Translations under genes and position numbers: made by a program
The notes under the pieces: generated by a model
What the model saw: only the letters and a program-made list of their open reading frames with translations
Told to the model about the DNA's origin: nothing
Databases searched by the model: none
Part shown: piece by piece, positions 34,301 through 49,300 of the stretch
Layout of the letters: each line of letters begins with the position of its first letter
How positions within the stretch are numbered: position 1 is the stretch's first letter
Assembly (NCBI GenBank): GCA_964019415.1
Contig: OZ025873.1
Location: forward strand, 2,792,982-2,856,981
Origin: Ianthella basta
Taxonomy: Eukaryota > Porifera > Demospongiae > Verongiida > Ianthellidae
Reading direction: 5' to 3'
DNA length: 64,000 nt

Positions 34301-37300
34301 CACCTTGGTCTTCTCTGAAGCAGTTGTATCATCTATCTTTGATGTGAGCTTGATCACCATTCTTGGTGCAGCCAATGAGTCCAGCAGCTCGTACACACTC
34401 ACCAGTGGTAGCATGGTGATTGGTGGAGACAACCACACCATTGACATTCAGCTAAGCATAACTGACTCCAATTCCCTTAAGGTTGACAACATGCTTGCCA
34501 CCTCCGACAACGACACCTTCGTTTCCTTTACAATGTTACTCACACGTGATGTGGTTGATAACCCAATAGTAGAGTTGCCAGCACATGCAGCCAAGCAGGT
34601 GCGGACATTCACTCCTGACACGGTTGGTCCCATGCTAACCAACTTCACCTTAGATGTCAATCGCGGTCTGCTTCTGCTTACCTTTGATGAAGTCGTAAAT
34701 GACACTTCCCTCAACCTTGCCATTGCCTCTGTCCTCCAGGCTCCCTCCTCCTCTGTTCGGAGGCAGCTAACAAATGACAGCAACCAGGTACAACTTGACA
34801 CAGATTTGATTGTGGTGACAGCTGCTTTGGCACCCAATGACATTGACTACATCAAAGTCCTGGATCTTGGCTTAGACCCAAACAACACCTACCTCTCTGT
34901 AGCAACTGGTGTCATCCAGGACATCTTTGGTAACCCTGCTGAACCAATTCCCGAAAGTTCAGCCATTGGAGCTGATAATGTCATTGATGATGTAACCCGT
35001 CCCACTCTCACCACCTTTGACTTTGATATGGATTCAGGAACAATCATACTATCATTTGATGAAGCTATAGATTACGAACGTGAATTTACCATCTCGAACT
35101 TTGAGTGGCTGAACGATGTAATGAATACTGGGAATAGAACCACAATTGAAGATAGTGAAGCAAGAGTTTTCATTGATGAGTTGAATGACCCCTTGCCACG
35201 GCGCAACATCTACATCTTTATGAACAACACTGAACTCAATGTTTTCAAGCAGCAGTTTATCTGCCATGACAACTCAACTTGTTTCACTACATTCCCTGCG
35301 ACAGCTGCTGCTGACTATGCTGGGAATAGTGTCAGTCCAAGGCTAGTCCTTCTTGAAGGTGGTCCTCTGGTTGTGAATGATATTACTCGAGACACCACTG
35401 GACCTAAACTGATTGAATTCACTCACTTTGATCTTGATTCAGGTCTGGTTACCCTCAGTTTCACAGAAACTGTGAACATTGCATCTGTCAACTTTTCATT
35501 TGGTTCCCTTGCTAATCGCTTTAATGATGCAAGTGATATTGCCATCATTCCTTTGACAAGAGGTACCCCTCTGAATGCAGACAATGAGGATTTCCTTCAC
35601 TTCCAGCTAGCAGATGCAGATGTATTCAGCATCAAATCTGTGACCACTGTCTGTAGAAATGACCTTCGCTGTTGGTTTCGACTGACCAATATGTTCTTGG
35701 TTGACATGTTTGGGAATGAGATTGACTCTCACCAGGCCATCGGCTTCAATGAATCTTTCCATGCCAGAAACTATTCTGATGATGTCACCATGCCAGAATT
35801 GCTGAGTTACAACTTGGACATGGACACTGGTCGCATTAGCCTCACCTTTAACGAACCCGTGGACCACACCACACTGCAACCTAGTGAGCTGACTCTGCAG
35901 AACCAAGAAGTTGGCACTGCATTTATCACCCTTGAACTTGGAGGTACCAGAATAACCCAGAACTTCTCAGATGTTATGGAGGTGATTGTTGAGCCCCGAG
36001 ATCTGATTACTCTGAAAGCAGAGAGGAGAGTTGCGACCTTGATGTCAAATACCTTCCTCAGTTTCTCCAGTCTCTTGATCACTGATACTGCTGAGATTGT
36101 TGGTGGAACTGGAAATCCTGTTGTTGCACGCAATATCTCAAATGGAGTGCAGGTCTCAGTCTTCACCAACGACACCACTCCACCTCTCCTGCAGGAGTTC
36201 AGCTTGCTGGACGTAGATGAGGGTCTGTTGAGGTTCTCCTTTGACGAACCTGTTGCCAACGAAACTTTCAACCCATCTGGGTTCTATCTTCAGTCGATGC
36301 TTGCAGGTGGCTCCAACCTCACTCTCTCAGGAGGACAGCTGACATATGTTGCAGGAACAGAGTTGACACAAGTGGAAGTTGCTCTTAATGCTGATGATCT
36401 GCGTGACCTTAAGCTGACCAGAGACCTTGGCACAAGGAGATCTGACAGCTTTGCTTTCATTGATAGTACAGCCATTGCTGATGTATCTGGGGTCATGGTA
36501 GAGGCTGTAAGCTCCTTGATGGCTCTTCCGGTGGACTCCTACTTGGGAGATGAGACCAACCCAAACCTCCTCAACTTCACCCTTGACTTAAACACTGGAG
36601 AGCTTTCCTTGACTTTTGATGATGTGATGGATGGTGGGAGCCTGGATGTGCGGGATATAGCCTTCCAAAGTCTTAACAATGACAGTTCCATTCAGTATGT
36701 CTTGACGGAACCCTCCACCGGGTCTTTGGGCGATGGCTATGTCATTGCATTCAATCTGACAATTCGGGACTTGAATGGGCTGAAAGCCATTCGTGATCTT
36801 GCCAACTCAGTCAGTGATACCTTCATCACCATGTCTGCCACCGCAATTGTGGATGTAGCCAACCTGCAGGTGATCTCAGTGACGGATGTACGTGCACTAC
36901 AAGCAGCCTCTGTGGCACCTGACACCACAAGACCTGAACTGCGGATGTTCACCTTTAACCTTGCTAATGGGGCTATGATTCTTTCTTTTTCAGAGGCAAT
37001 TGAGCCAACTACAATCATGGTAGATCAAATTGCTCTGCAGAACACGTCTAACAGCTCTGCTGACCCTACAGTTTCCTACACACTACAGTCTTTTACCATC
37101 AACACCGATGTTCCCTCTAGTGAAATCACCTTCATCCTCAGTCAACAGGACATAAACACCATCAAGGCCTTGGCTACTTTAGGCACTAATGAGAATGACA
37201 CCTACCTCACTTTCACGGACACTGCCTTTTCTGATGCTTTTGGTACTGAGATAGTGCCCATTTCTGATGATGATGCCTTCAAAGCCTCTCCTTTTCTACC

Positions 37301-40300
37301 AGACACAGTTCGACCAATCCTATACAGTTACATTTTTGACCTGAACAGTGGTGTTGTGACACTGAACTTCTCTGAGTCAATTCAAGTAGATGCATTCAAT
37401 GTAAATGGTGTCACAGTGAGAAATGGAAGAGGAGTGTCAGCTACAGTTTATCGTCTCACAGGAGGAGAATTCCTTGTGGATTCTGGAGCCCTCCTTCCAC
37501 TAAGACTGAATGACAGTGATCTCAACAACATCAAAGCCATGACTAATCTTGCCATCTCCCAAGAAACCACATTCCTAACGTTTGATCCGAACACCTTTGC
37601 AGATACTGCTGGCCAGGAGGGCATTGCAGTGGGCCCAAATAACGCTCAGCGACCCACTGAGTTCATACCAGATACAAACAACCCCACTATTGTGACATTT
37701 GACTTCGATCTCGGCTTTGGTGAGCTCACTTTGGTGTTCAATGAAACTGTCGATCCAGCTACCTTCGATCCCACAGGCCTCACACTGCAGAGTGCACCAC
37801 AACTGCCCATTGGTTCTAGACGCATCACGGGTGGAACTACCACATCCACACTTGGCACTGAGGTGATTGTGCAGCTGCTACAGGAGGACCTGGATGTAAT
37901 CAAGTCAACTGTTGGCTTTGCCACGGCTGTAGGGGACACATACCTTGCAGCTCTGAGCACTACCATCAATGACACCTCTGGAAATCCATTGGTAGAAGTA
38001 AGCACTTCTGGGGGGATCATTGCTAGGACATTTAGCAATGACTCGGTGCCTCCAGAAGTAAGAACTTTCACTCTGGATTTAAACACTGGCGATCTCACCC
38101 TTGTCTTCACTGAAAGAGTTAGAGCTGAAGATGTGATGGTGCCTTTCTTCACACTCCACGACCATCCAGTGACGAGTGTGGACAGTGTTACTCTTGCATC
38201 TGGTATGTTGACACCTTCAACTGGCTTTGCTGCTAATGTCACAATTGCTGTGGAGAACAGCATTCTAAATGCAATCAAAGCATCTCAGACTTTGGCCATC
38301 AACCGGATGAATGTTTACTTGACCTTTCAGTTTGGAGCAGCTCGTGATATTGAAGGGAATGTGATGGAGGAAGTTGCTCTGGGTAGTGCAATTGAAGGTA
38401 ACATCACCAATGATGTCTCATCTCCAGTACTGCTGGAATTTGATTTCATCTTGGTGGAGGAGCCACTAGTCATTGTGCTGTATTTTGATGAGACCATTGA
38501 CCCCAGCTCACTCCGCCTCGACCAGTTTAGTCTGACAGATGGGACTTCAAACATCTCACAGCTCAATGGAACATTTGACATGGTCTACTCCGATGCCATC
38601 ACTGTTAATGTATCAGCCGATGTGTTGGAAGCTGTAAGGCAGGCTACAGCTACTGACCCCAACCTGCCATTGTTCATTGATGTAGCAATGGGAGCAGTGC
38701 AAGACAGCTCAGGGAATGCCATTCAGGTACAGAATAATGTCACTATAGGAATGAGGAATGCTGACCTGGATCCACCCAGACTGCAGAGTGTTATCCTAGA
38801 CCTTGACACTGGCAGCCTCATCCTCAGCTTCACTGCTGATGTGTTAAGAAATGAGACCTTGATGCCCAATGTCCTCATGCTCTCTGATAGCCAGTTCACC
38901 CCAACTGATAATCTGACACTCACCAATGCCGTGGCCAGTGTGAGTGGTGCCTCCATGGTTGAAGTTACTGTCTCTACCGTTGACCTAAACTACCTCAAGC
39001 GAAACCCCAACTTTGGCACTAGCATTGCCAATACCTTTCTCTTTCATGCTGATATGCTAGTTTGTGACCAAGCTTTGAATTGTGCTAGGCTACTTGCTGA
39101 GGCAATGGCCCTCGCAGTGTTAGTACTGCCAGACAGGACCCGACCCATGCTGCAATACTACAACCTCAATGGAACAACTGGCGTGATTGAACTGTGCTTC
39201 AATGAGCCTGTGAATACCACATCTACAGATGGGAGGGAGATCTCCTTGCAAGATACAGCAGACTACCTTTCTGGCCAGAGCATAATTTCTTTGGACCCTT
39301 TGATGGAGATCGACTACCAACCAAATGGAGAGCTGGACTGTGTGCAATACAATATCACAAAGTTCTTCTCAGATGTGCGTGCACTTCCCAACCTGGCCAC
39401 TGACTATGGCAACACCTTTCTCTCTCTCACATCTGGGTTCATCCAGGACACAGCAGGGCTCTTTATTGAGGAGGTCAGAAGGAGGGATGGTCTCCCTGTG
39501 CAGACTCTCCTTGCTGACAGCATTCGGCCAATGATGACTTCCGCAGAGTTCGACCTCACCAACGGTGAACTAACCATGTTCTTTTCCAAGGCTGTTACTG
39601 CCTCATCCTTCAACTCCTCACTTGTCTCCTTTCTGAATGAATCTGGCAGTCCTATGATATATGAGCCTCTATCCACCACTGTCAGCACCAATGAAAATTC
39701 TGTTGCCTTCACTGTGGTACTCAGCAGAGATGACCTGAATGCTATCAAGTCACTTCAGCTGTGTGATTCCTCTGCTAATTGTTTCTTGTCCTTCCCAGAT
39801 GCATTGGCAGTAGACACAAACAACAGTGCAGTGTTTGGAAGACCAGTAAGCAATCCCTTACCAGTGACAGTGCTGAGCGATATGGCAGGACCAGTTGCAG
39901 TGGATTTTGTAGCTCTTAACTTCTTTGACTCATCTCTCACTCTGCGTTTCAGTGAACCTCTCGGACAGATGTTTGATGGCACCCAACTTACACTGCAGAA
40001 TTTCTTTGAGGATCCTGAAGCTAACCATACTCTGTCTGGCCTGGATGGCTTCACTGTAGATGGCTTGACTGTAACTCTTCAATTGAGGGGAATAGACGTT
40101 GCAGCTATTCAGCAGATTAGTGGTCTGTGTAGCAACAGACTTAGTTGCTTTGTTACACTGGGCCCCAACTTTGCCCAAGATCTGGCTGGAAACCCAAGTG
40201 AACCTACTGCCACTGGCATTGCTGTAGGTAACTTCTCTGTGGATGCCAGTAATCCAGAGCTGAATGGATTCACCTTGGACATGAACATGGGAGTCCTCAT

Positions 40301-43300
40301 TCTGACTTTCAGTGAGTCCGTCCTTGGAAATGAGCTAAACGTGAGGGGCTTGAGCATCCAGGCAGACAGGTCTGTTGCTATGGCAGATGTGCAACTGTAC
40401 TACCAACTCACTAGTGCTGAACTGACTTCAATAGCAGTAGGTGCTGAATTGAGCTTTCTGCTATCTGGAACAGATCTGAACAGGTTGAAAACCTTGCCTT
40501 TTGCCTCCAATGTGAACGACACATATCTTACCATTTTGGGTGGGTCCGTAGCTGACACTACAGGGAATCCAATACTGGGCATTTTGATGGATAATGCACA
40601 AATGGCAGATGAAGTGATTCCCGATGACTCACCACCAGAGGTGACTCAATTCATCTTGGATGCTAACAATGATCAGATTATTCTTACTTTCAATGAACCA
40701 GTTCAGCTGACATCTTTCAATGTATCAGGGATTGTTCTGGATTCTGAAGCCTCTCCTACCTCAAACCCCCTCCAGCTCAGCAATGGTACCATTGCCAACC
40801 TTGGCCTTGACGTGTCATCAGTGGTGATCATCAATCTTGCCCAGGCAGACTTAACCATCATCAAACTGAGACCAGACCTGGTGACCAGCATGAACGACAC
40901 ATACATTTCTTTGTTGGAAGGAACTGTACTGGACACAGTGGGCAATCCCAACAACGATTCAAGCCTCCGACAGGTGGATATGTTCACCGCAGACTCAATG
41001 AGACCACAATTGGTAGACTTCAGCCTTGACATTCAGGCAGGTCGCTTGGTTCTCACGTTTAATGATGTTGTGAATGTAAGTACTTTTGATTCATCAGCAA
41101 TCACCATTCAGTCCAGTCAGTGGTCCCAGGCAGGGGAAGTTGTCCTTCTCACTAATACTTCTGAGTCTACAAGTGCGTCAGGATATGAGATTGAGATCCA
41201 GCTGTCTGTGGAAGATCATCTAGCTCTGAGGGACAATCAGCAGGTGGCCATAAGTGCAGACACTACATGGTTGACCATGCAGGCTTTCGCCATTGATGAT
41301 GTTTTTGGTCTGGATGTCCTTGCTGTCACTGATGGAAAGGCGCTCAATGTAGGTAGATTTGTGCCAGACACAGACCCACCAATTTTGGAGGAGGTTGTTC
41401 TTGACCTCAATACTGGAGCTCTTCGCATGAGGTTCTCAGACTTGATGTCAGCTGACTCTTTGCTTACGGGCCGCATCACTCTACATGACTTTAGCCTCAG
41501 TGGAGGCCAGGCAACCAGACTTGAAGATGGCAGAACAGTTGAATTAGTTTTGTCCAATGCTGACATAGACCATCTTGTTCTGACTAGTGGGGTCAACTTC
41601 ACTGCTAGCATCAACTTCACTGCTGATCCAGGTTACATTATGGACCTCTCAGGGAACGAAGCTGGTTCGGCAAGAACTAACGTGTCCCAAGTAGTGGAGG
41701 ATGAAACTGGTCCTGTTATCCTGTCATACATATTGAACATGAATGATGGCACTCTAACTGCAACCTTGAGTGAGCCTGGTGTCAGTTCTGAATTCAGTCC
41801 CTTTTTCCTCACAATCCAAGGAGCTGAGAATATTACTGGACTGGCTGGTTTAAGATACACACTTCAGACTTCTACTTTGATGATGGGTGACTCCAGAACA
41901 TTTATCATTGCACTGTCTAATCTAGACCTGAATGCTCTGAAAGAAGACATGTCACTCGCAACAGGCCGACGGGACACTTTTCTAGCCATTTCTGGTGCAG
42001 CACTGACTGACTTCTTTGGAAACCCAGTGCAGAACATTTCAAACGAAGCAGCTCTACAAGTTGCGACCTTCATCAGGGACACTGATCCACCTGCACTCGC
42101 TTCCTTTGACTTGGACCTCAATCAAGGCACCATCTTGTTGACTTTCACCGAGACTGTCATAATTGCAGATATAGCAAGTATATCTATCCAGGATGCAACA
42201 GCTAGCACGATGGTACAACTGTCTGGTGGAAATGTCAGCTCCAGCCCATCTTCCATCCATGTTATTGCTCTAACTGAAGCAGACATTGCACAGCTGCAAC
42301 TACAAGAGAACCTAGCTGTCAGCAATGACACATCCTTCTTGTCCATCATGAGTAGTGCTATCATTGATACCAGTGGATCTAGTATTTTGCCTGTCACTGG
42401 AATTCGTGTTAGGTTGTTTACAGCAGACACAGTACCCCCAACTCTGACATCCTACAGCTTGGACCTAGACAGGGGAGTTCTGAACCTAACATTCAGTGAA
42501 GTGATCAATGTGGGGACATTCAATGGCAGCCTATTCCAGTTCTCAGCAGCAGGTTCATCTGTAGCTATCACAGAAAGCCTTCCAGTTTCTGTTAACTCAG
42601 CCACCTTGGACATTGAACTCACATATGCTGACCTGAACATGCTCAAAATGCATGTATCCCAAGTAGGTGTTGTCTTGCTGGAACACAGCAATGGAGCTGT
42701 ACAGGACATGGCTAACAACCCAATAGACAACCGTACCACTGGGCTATCACCACAACTATTTGTTCCTGACATCACTCGACCCACTGTCACAACCTTCAAC
42801 CTGGATACCAGCCTGTCTCAAATTGAGCTGATCTTTGACGAGTATGTCAACCACTCTGTGTTCGACCTCACAGCTGTGATGTTGGTTGACCAAGCTACCT
42901 CTGGAACTGCACAGATCTTTGGTCTTACCTTGAACAGCATGGTTATCAGCACCAGTGGAGATCTAGTACGCATAAGGCTTGGTGTCGATGACCAGCTTGC
43001 ACTTGCTTCCTCCAGTCCTGTTGCATCTTCCAACGACACTACCTACCTTGTACTTTTGAGTCAGGCAGCAGAGGACCTTGCTGGCAATCCATCTGTGCCC
43101 ATCCGACAACCAAATCCACTGCAAGTGAATACCTTCATTCCAGATGACAGAAGGCCCACTCTGCAGTCCTTCAACCTTGACTTCAACACAGGAGAATTGA
43201 CACTTGTGTTCAATGAGATTGTATCAGGAGCTCTTGGCACTAACGTAGAAGGAATTACCCTACACAGCAGCAGACTGCCTGGCACTCCCTCATATACTAT

Positions 43301-46300
43301 TACATCTGGAAGCACTGGAAGAGTACTGTCTGGCGATGCCACAAGCTTTGTTGTGTCTCTTTCCACTGATGATCGGAATAACTTGACAGCCATACGAGGG
43401 CTTGCTGAAGATGCCAACACAACATTCATCGCCATTGATGACACTGTGATTAGGGACTCTGTTAACAACCCAGTAGAAATGATTGCACAGGCAGTTGCAT
43501 TGCCTGTGACCGTCTTCATGCCTGACAGCATATCTCCATCTCTGGTAGGCTTCTTCTTTGATTTGGATCAAGGCACAGTGACACTCACCTTCAATGAAAC
43601 AATTGAGCCACTCTCCATACAAGCAGCTGGTGTGGTTCTCCTGAGAGATGATCTAAGCAGTGCTCCTAATGTTCAACTAGCAGGGAATGGCACTTCTGAT
43701 GAACTCGGATTTGAGGCCACCATCGAGTTGGAGGAAGATATAAGGAATCAGTTGAAAAGCTTGGATATCTGTACACTAGTCACAAACTGTGTGATCTCCA
43801 TCACTGAAATGGCTATCAACGACACATTTGGTAACCCTGTTGTACCTGTGGCTCCAACTCAGAATGTTCGAGTAAGAGGAGTAGTACCTGATGAAACAGA
43901 CCCAAGCCTGCTGTCATTTGTGGAATTTGATTTGAACCAGGGCCTTCTCACACTGAGCTTCTCAGAGACAGTGAATGTCACTTCATTCCGCCTTCAGGAA
44001 CTCATTCTTCAGGATCACTATGGGGCTTTTTCAGCTCTGGAGTCAGTGTACTCACTTACTGGTGGCACTGTGGTCACTCGTGACCACAGTAATGTGGTAA
44101 CCATCCAATTGTCTGTTGATGATCTAAATGCTATTAAGGCTGATGAGGACCTGTGCACAGCACAAGATCTGTGCTGGATCAAATTTAGCAGTATGTTGGT
44201 GCAGGACATTGCTGAGAGGAATGTTACTCCGATTCTCAATCAGACCCTTCTCAGTTTCAACCCACTTCATGCTCCGGCTGAATTCATCCCAGACACAACA
44301 CGGCCCAATCTGACAATGTTCACCATCAACCTTTCTGCAGGCACAATATCCCTCAGTTTTGATGAGACTGTTAGAGCTGATTCACTGGATGCCCAGCACC
44401 TGGTTCTTCAGAATGCCCCCGACAGTAACACATCAGTCAACCTGATCAGTTTCACTAGACCACCAGGATTCACCAATGGCATTCAGGTCACTTTTGGAAT
44501 CATTCCATCTGTCCTGAGGGAGATAAAAGCCAACCTTGCCTTGGCAACAAATGCAGCAGACACGTGGCTCTCCTTTTCATCTGCATTGATCATGGACACC
44601 AGCAGTAACCCTGTCTTCCCACGAGATAATATTTCAACTATCCTAATGGCAGGGAACTACACACCAGATGGGGAACCACCCACCCTGCTTGGTTTCAATG
44701 AGTTTGATTTCACTGCAAAGACCGTCACACTAGAGTTTTCCGAGCCTGTGAATGAGTTTGCCATCAACTTCACTGGTATTACCTTCATAGCAGCACCTGT
44801 TTTTGGCTCCTTCAATTATACCCTTACATCTGGTACAGTAATTAGCACTGCTGTGGATCGGACACAAGTCACTTTTGAGCTAACTGCTGCTGACATCAGG
44901 GGAATCAAATTGCTGTTTGATAACTTGGCAACTGAGAGGGCTGACACCTGGATCAGCTTTACTGCTGCCTCCTTCCAAGACACTGCAGGTAACTCCATCG
45001 TGGAGGTGGCTGTGGATAATGCCATCCAGGTTACAAACTACATAACAGATATAAACCGGCCTCAGTTACTCAGCTTTGACCTTGACTTGAATGAAGGTTT
45101 GCTAATCTTCACATTCAATGATGTGATTGACTATATGACAGTTGTACCTACGGGAATTACAATTCAGGATGCTGCTGACCAACGCGTGGATTTCATTACC
45201 CTCTCAGGAGGTACTAGCAACCCACCCAATGACTATGTAATCACTTTAAATTTGTCTAGAGACAGCCTTGACAACTTGAAGGCTGTAGCAACCCTTGGAA
45301 CAGATGTGAACAATACTTTCATTGCATTGGATGCCAGTGCCTTCCGCAGTGTCACCAACTTCCAGGTCATCACAGTTCTACCTACTGAGGCAATCCCGGC
45401 AAGTAGCATTACACCAGATGTCATCAATCCTGAAGTTGAGTATTTCACATTCAATGTAAGCACAGGGCTCCTTGCAATCCAGTTTACAGAAGTGATTAAC
45501 TCTACTACTTTCCGTCAGACACGGGTGACCCTGCAGAATGCGACAAACGATGCTCCACTTTCACGCTCTCTCACAGGAGGCACTAGACTGACAAATGAGC
45601 CTGCAAGTAGACTGCTCTTCAGATTGAGTGAGAATGACTTAAATTACATCAAGAGGTTTGACACGTTTGGCAACAATGCAAGTAACACATTTCTTGCAGC
45701 AGAGAGTGACACGGTACTGGACATGAGTGGAAATGAGTTGGTTGCCATTCCTACCAGCAGAGCTATTCCAGCTATGTCTCTGTTTGAGGATGTCACTCCA
45801 CCTGAACTAGTTGCCTTCAACTTGGATATGAATGTCGGCCACCTAACTTTGAGCTTCACTGAGACCATCAGTACGCCTTCACTAGATGTTTCCAGGTTTA
45901 TCATACAAGGCGAAATGACAGCAAGTCTTGCCAATTTCTACCAACTGACCAACAGCAGCACTGTCGTCACAAGTGAGCACAGCAACACTGTTCTGGTGAT
46001 GTTAGGAGCTACTGACCTCAATGCAATCAAGGCCAACCCTAGCATTGCTTTCAATGAGAACAATACCTTCTTGAGATTTGAAGCCAGAGCAGTATGTGAT
46101 AGAAATGATCGCTGCATTAGTAGCCTTCCAAATGGAGAGGCTGAGTCTGTTGGGATGTATGTGGCTGACACCAACCGACCTAGCATTACTGGATTTGATG
46201 TGGACCTCAGTGACAGCACTCTCACTTTCTTCTTTAACGAGACAGTGAATGCCACCAGCTTCATTTCTGACTCCATCCTCCTTATGAATACACCAAACAA

Positions 46301-49300
46301 CCGCAGTGCCCTGTTCCAGATGCGTCTCACTGGTGGCACTCCCCTCAGTTCCAATGGGGATACCATCCGGTATCAATTAGGGGAAGATGATGTGAACCTG
46401 ATTAAGGCTGAAATCCAGCTCTTCTCAACTGAGGCTAACTCCTTTGTTGCTGTAAGTGCAGGTGGAGTTAGGGATGTCCAAGGAAATCTTCTTGTGGAGA
46501 TTCCTACAGATGATGGCTTGAGAGCTGGCACACTATCTCCAGATACAGTCAGACCAAGCCTTAGGGAGTTTGTCCTTGACCTCAATGCCAACACTCTAAT
46601 CCTGACCTTTGATGAAACTGTTAGAGGAACTACTCTCAGTGTTGCATCTATTGAACTCCACTCTGACATGGCACTGTCAATGAGCACTATTAGCCAAAGA
46701 CTTTCTGCAGATGGTGTTGAAGTCACTCCTGAAATTGGTTTCACCCTCACTGTACAACTGAGTACTGTAGACACCAATGCCTTGAAAGCGAATCCCAACC
46801 TTGCTGTTACGACAGCCAACACCTACCTCACCCTTGAGGCTGATGCTATTACCGACATGGCTGGGCAGAACATCAGTGCCATTACAACACCTGTGATGGC
46901 ACAAGATGTAATCCCTGATCGCACTTCACCTCGACTGGTCAACTTCTACCTCACCATGCCTGACCCAGTGCCCCCTGTCTACCTGGTACTTGAGTTCTCT
47001 GAGACTGTACGTGCCAGTTCACTGCAAACTGACCAACTGACTTTGCAGAATACCAGTGACACTTCTGGTGTGTTCTACACTCTACAGACTAGTATGTTGC
47101 GGCCTTTCCAAGTTGACTCGTTCATCTTGCAGGTCGAGATCAGTGCAGCTGACCTGGATGGACTGAGAGCCATCCCCCCTATTGGCCAGACTATCAATAG
47201 CACTTTCATCAGCTTCCCAGAAATTACAGTACAGGATATGGCTGCCCAGCTTGTAGAGGCTGTGAATGATACAGCAGCTCTGATGGCATCCGCTGTGGCA
47301 GACTTCATCCCACCACAGCTGACTGGATTCACATTTGATCTCGACCAATTGCAGATCTCACTGACTTTCAGTGAAAATGTGAAGAGTTCTAGTCTGATCA
47401 TTAGCAACCTACGTATTCTGAATATGGATGGCAGCATGGATTATAATCTCACTGACAGCACAGTAGGGGACAGTCTGGATAGTGTTGCTGTTATTTCTCT
47501 GTCAAAGACGGATGAAATTATTCTTAAGAACACCATTGGTTTAGCTGATAGCAACACCACCACGTATATAGCCCTCCCTGTGGGATCCATTGAAGACATT
47601 GCTGGTAATGGAATTGAAGATACTCTGAGCATGGTGACCACCTTCATCTCAGACACCACATCCCCCAGGATTATGACCTTTGACATTGATTTTGAGACCA
47701 TGGTCATCACACTGACCTTTGATGAACCTGTGAATGCATCCACTCTCGATGTTCGACACATGTCATTGGTGAACATGCAAGCTTTCTTTCCAACATTGTC
47801 TTTCTCTTTCACAGACATTGCCAATACAACCACACAGAATCACAACACCCACCTCTCATTTGCTCTTACGGATGAAGACCGAAATGCATTGCAAGCCATT
47901 GTAGGTCTTGCTGAGGATTCCAGTAATACATTCCTGTCTGTTGATCCAGAGGCACTGATGGACAACAGTGGGAACATGGTGCAGAGAATACCTGCTTGGC
48001 AGGCACTTGCAACACAGACTTTTGGCAATGACACTGTGAACCCAGAGCTGCTATCCTTCTCCCTAGACCTGGACACAAAATATTTTGTTCTGACCTTCTC
48101 TGAAACAATTGATGCATCTACTTTTAACTTCAGTGCTATGTACCTCTCCAGCGGTTTACCTGGTGAAGTATTTTACATCACAGAGACTGCCCAACCCACC
48201 GGACTTATGAATGTGCTGAGAATACGCTTAGCTACTGGTGACTTCAACCATCTTGTACTCAGCCCAGTCTGCTCAAGTAACACCACATGTTTTATCTCAG
48301 CTACAATGGGGGCAGTGCTGGATACAGTAGGCCTCCCCCTGACAGAAAGCACTGGTGTCCGTGTGTCTGAATGGTCCCAAGATATGACTAGACCCAGACT
48401 AGCAGAGTTCAGAAGGTTTGATGCAATCAATGGCACCATCACTGTGCTCTTTGATGAACCAGTCCAATCTTCAACTTTCAACGGCTCTGGGATCACTCTT
48501 CACTCCTTTTTTGCCGATCCCGCCTCCAGCCTTTCACTGAGTTATACATCAGCTACCTCTCCTGATGGAGTCTCTATCACTTTCAATATTGCTTCAGAAG
48601 ATCTTGAGGCCATCAGAGCAGACAATCAACTCTGCACACACAGGGGTGACTGCTACCTTACTGTCACTGAAGGAACTGTCCTTGATATTGCAGGGCTGCC
48701 TAATGAAGAGGCTGCCCTTGGAAGTCCAAGTTTAGTTGTGACACTGTTTGACCTGGATGTTGTTAGTCCTGTGCTTGAGGGATTCTTGTTTGACCTCAAT
48801 TCTAGTCAGGTTGTGTTGCAGTTCAGTGAGCCTGTGTCTGTGGATTCAGTTGACTTCACTGCTGTCACCATCCAGGAAGCACAGGGTGCTCTTTCCACTG
48901 TGCTCAGTCACACACTTACTGGAGGCACCTTGCTAAACACTTCACCCAGCACATACCTGAACTTCTCACTCACCACGTTGGATCTCAACTACATGAAGAT
49001 GAATGATCTTGCCTCTTCTATCAACAACACATACGTTTCCATTACAAGTTTGCTAACAACTGATTTAGCCTTCACCCCCAACTCCATTACAGCCCGACGT
49101 CCTGAAGCTGCTCTACAAGCGCAGGTATTTGTGGGGGACACTCATGGTCCTCTCCTGCAGTCCTTTATCCTTGATCTGGACCAGAATAGAATTGTTCTCA
49201 TGTTTGATGAACCTGTACGGACTGACTCAGTGGACCTGTCTGGCATCACTATCCTTCCTGACACCTCTTCAATGCCAAATACTTCCTTCACCCTCACTCG

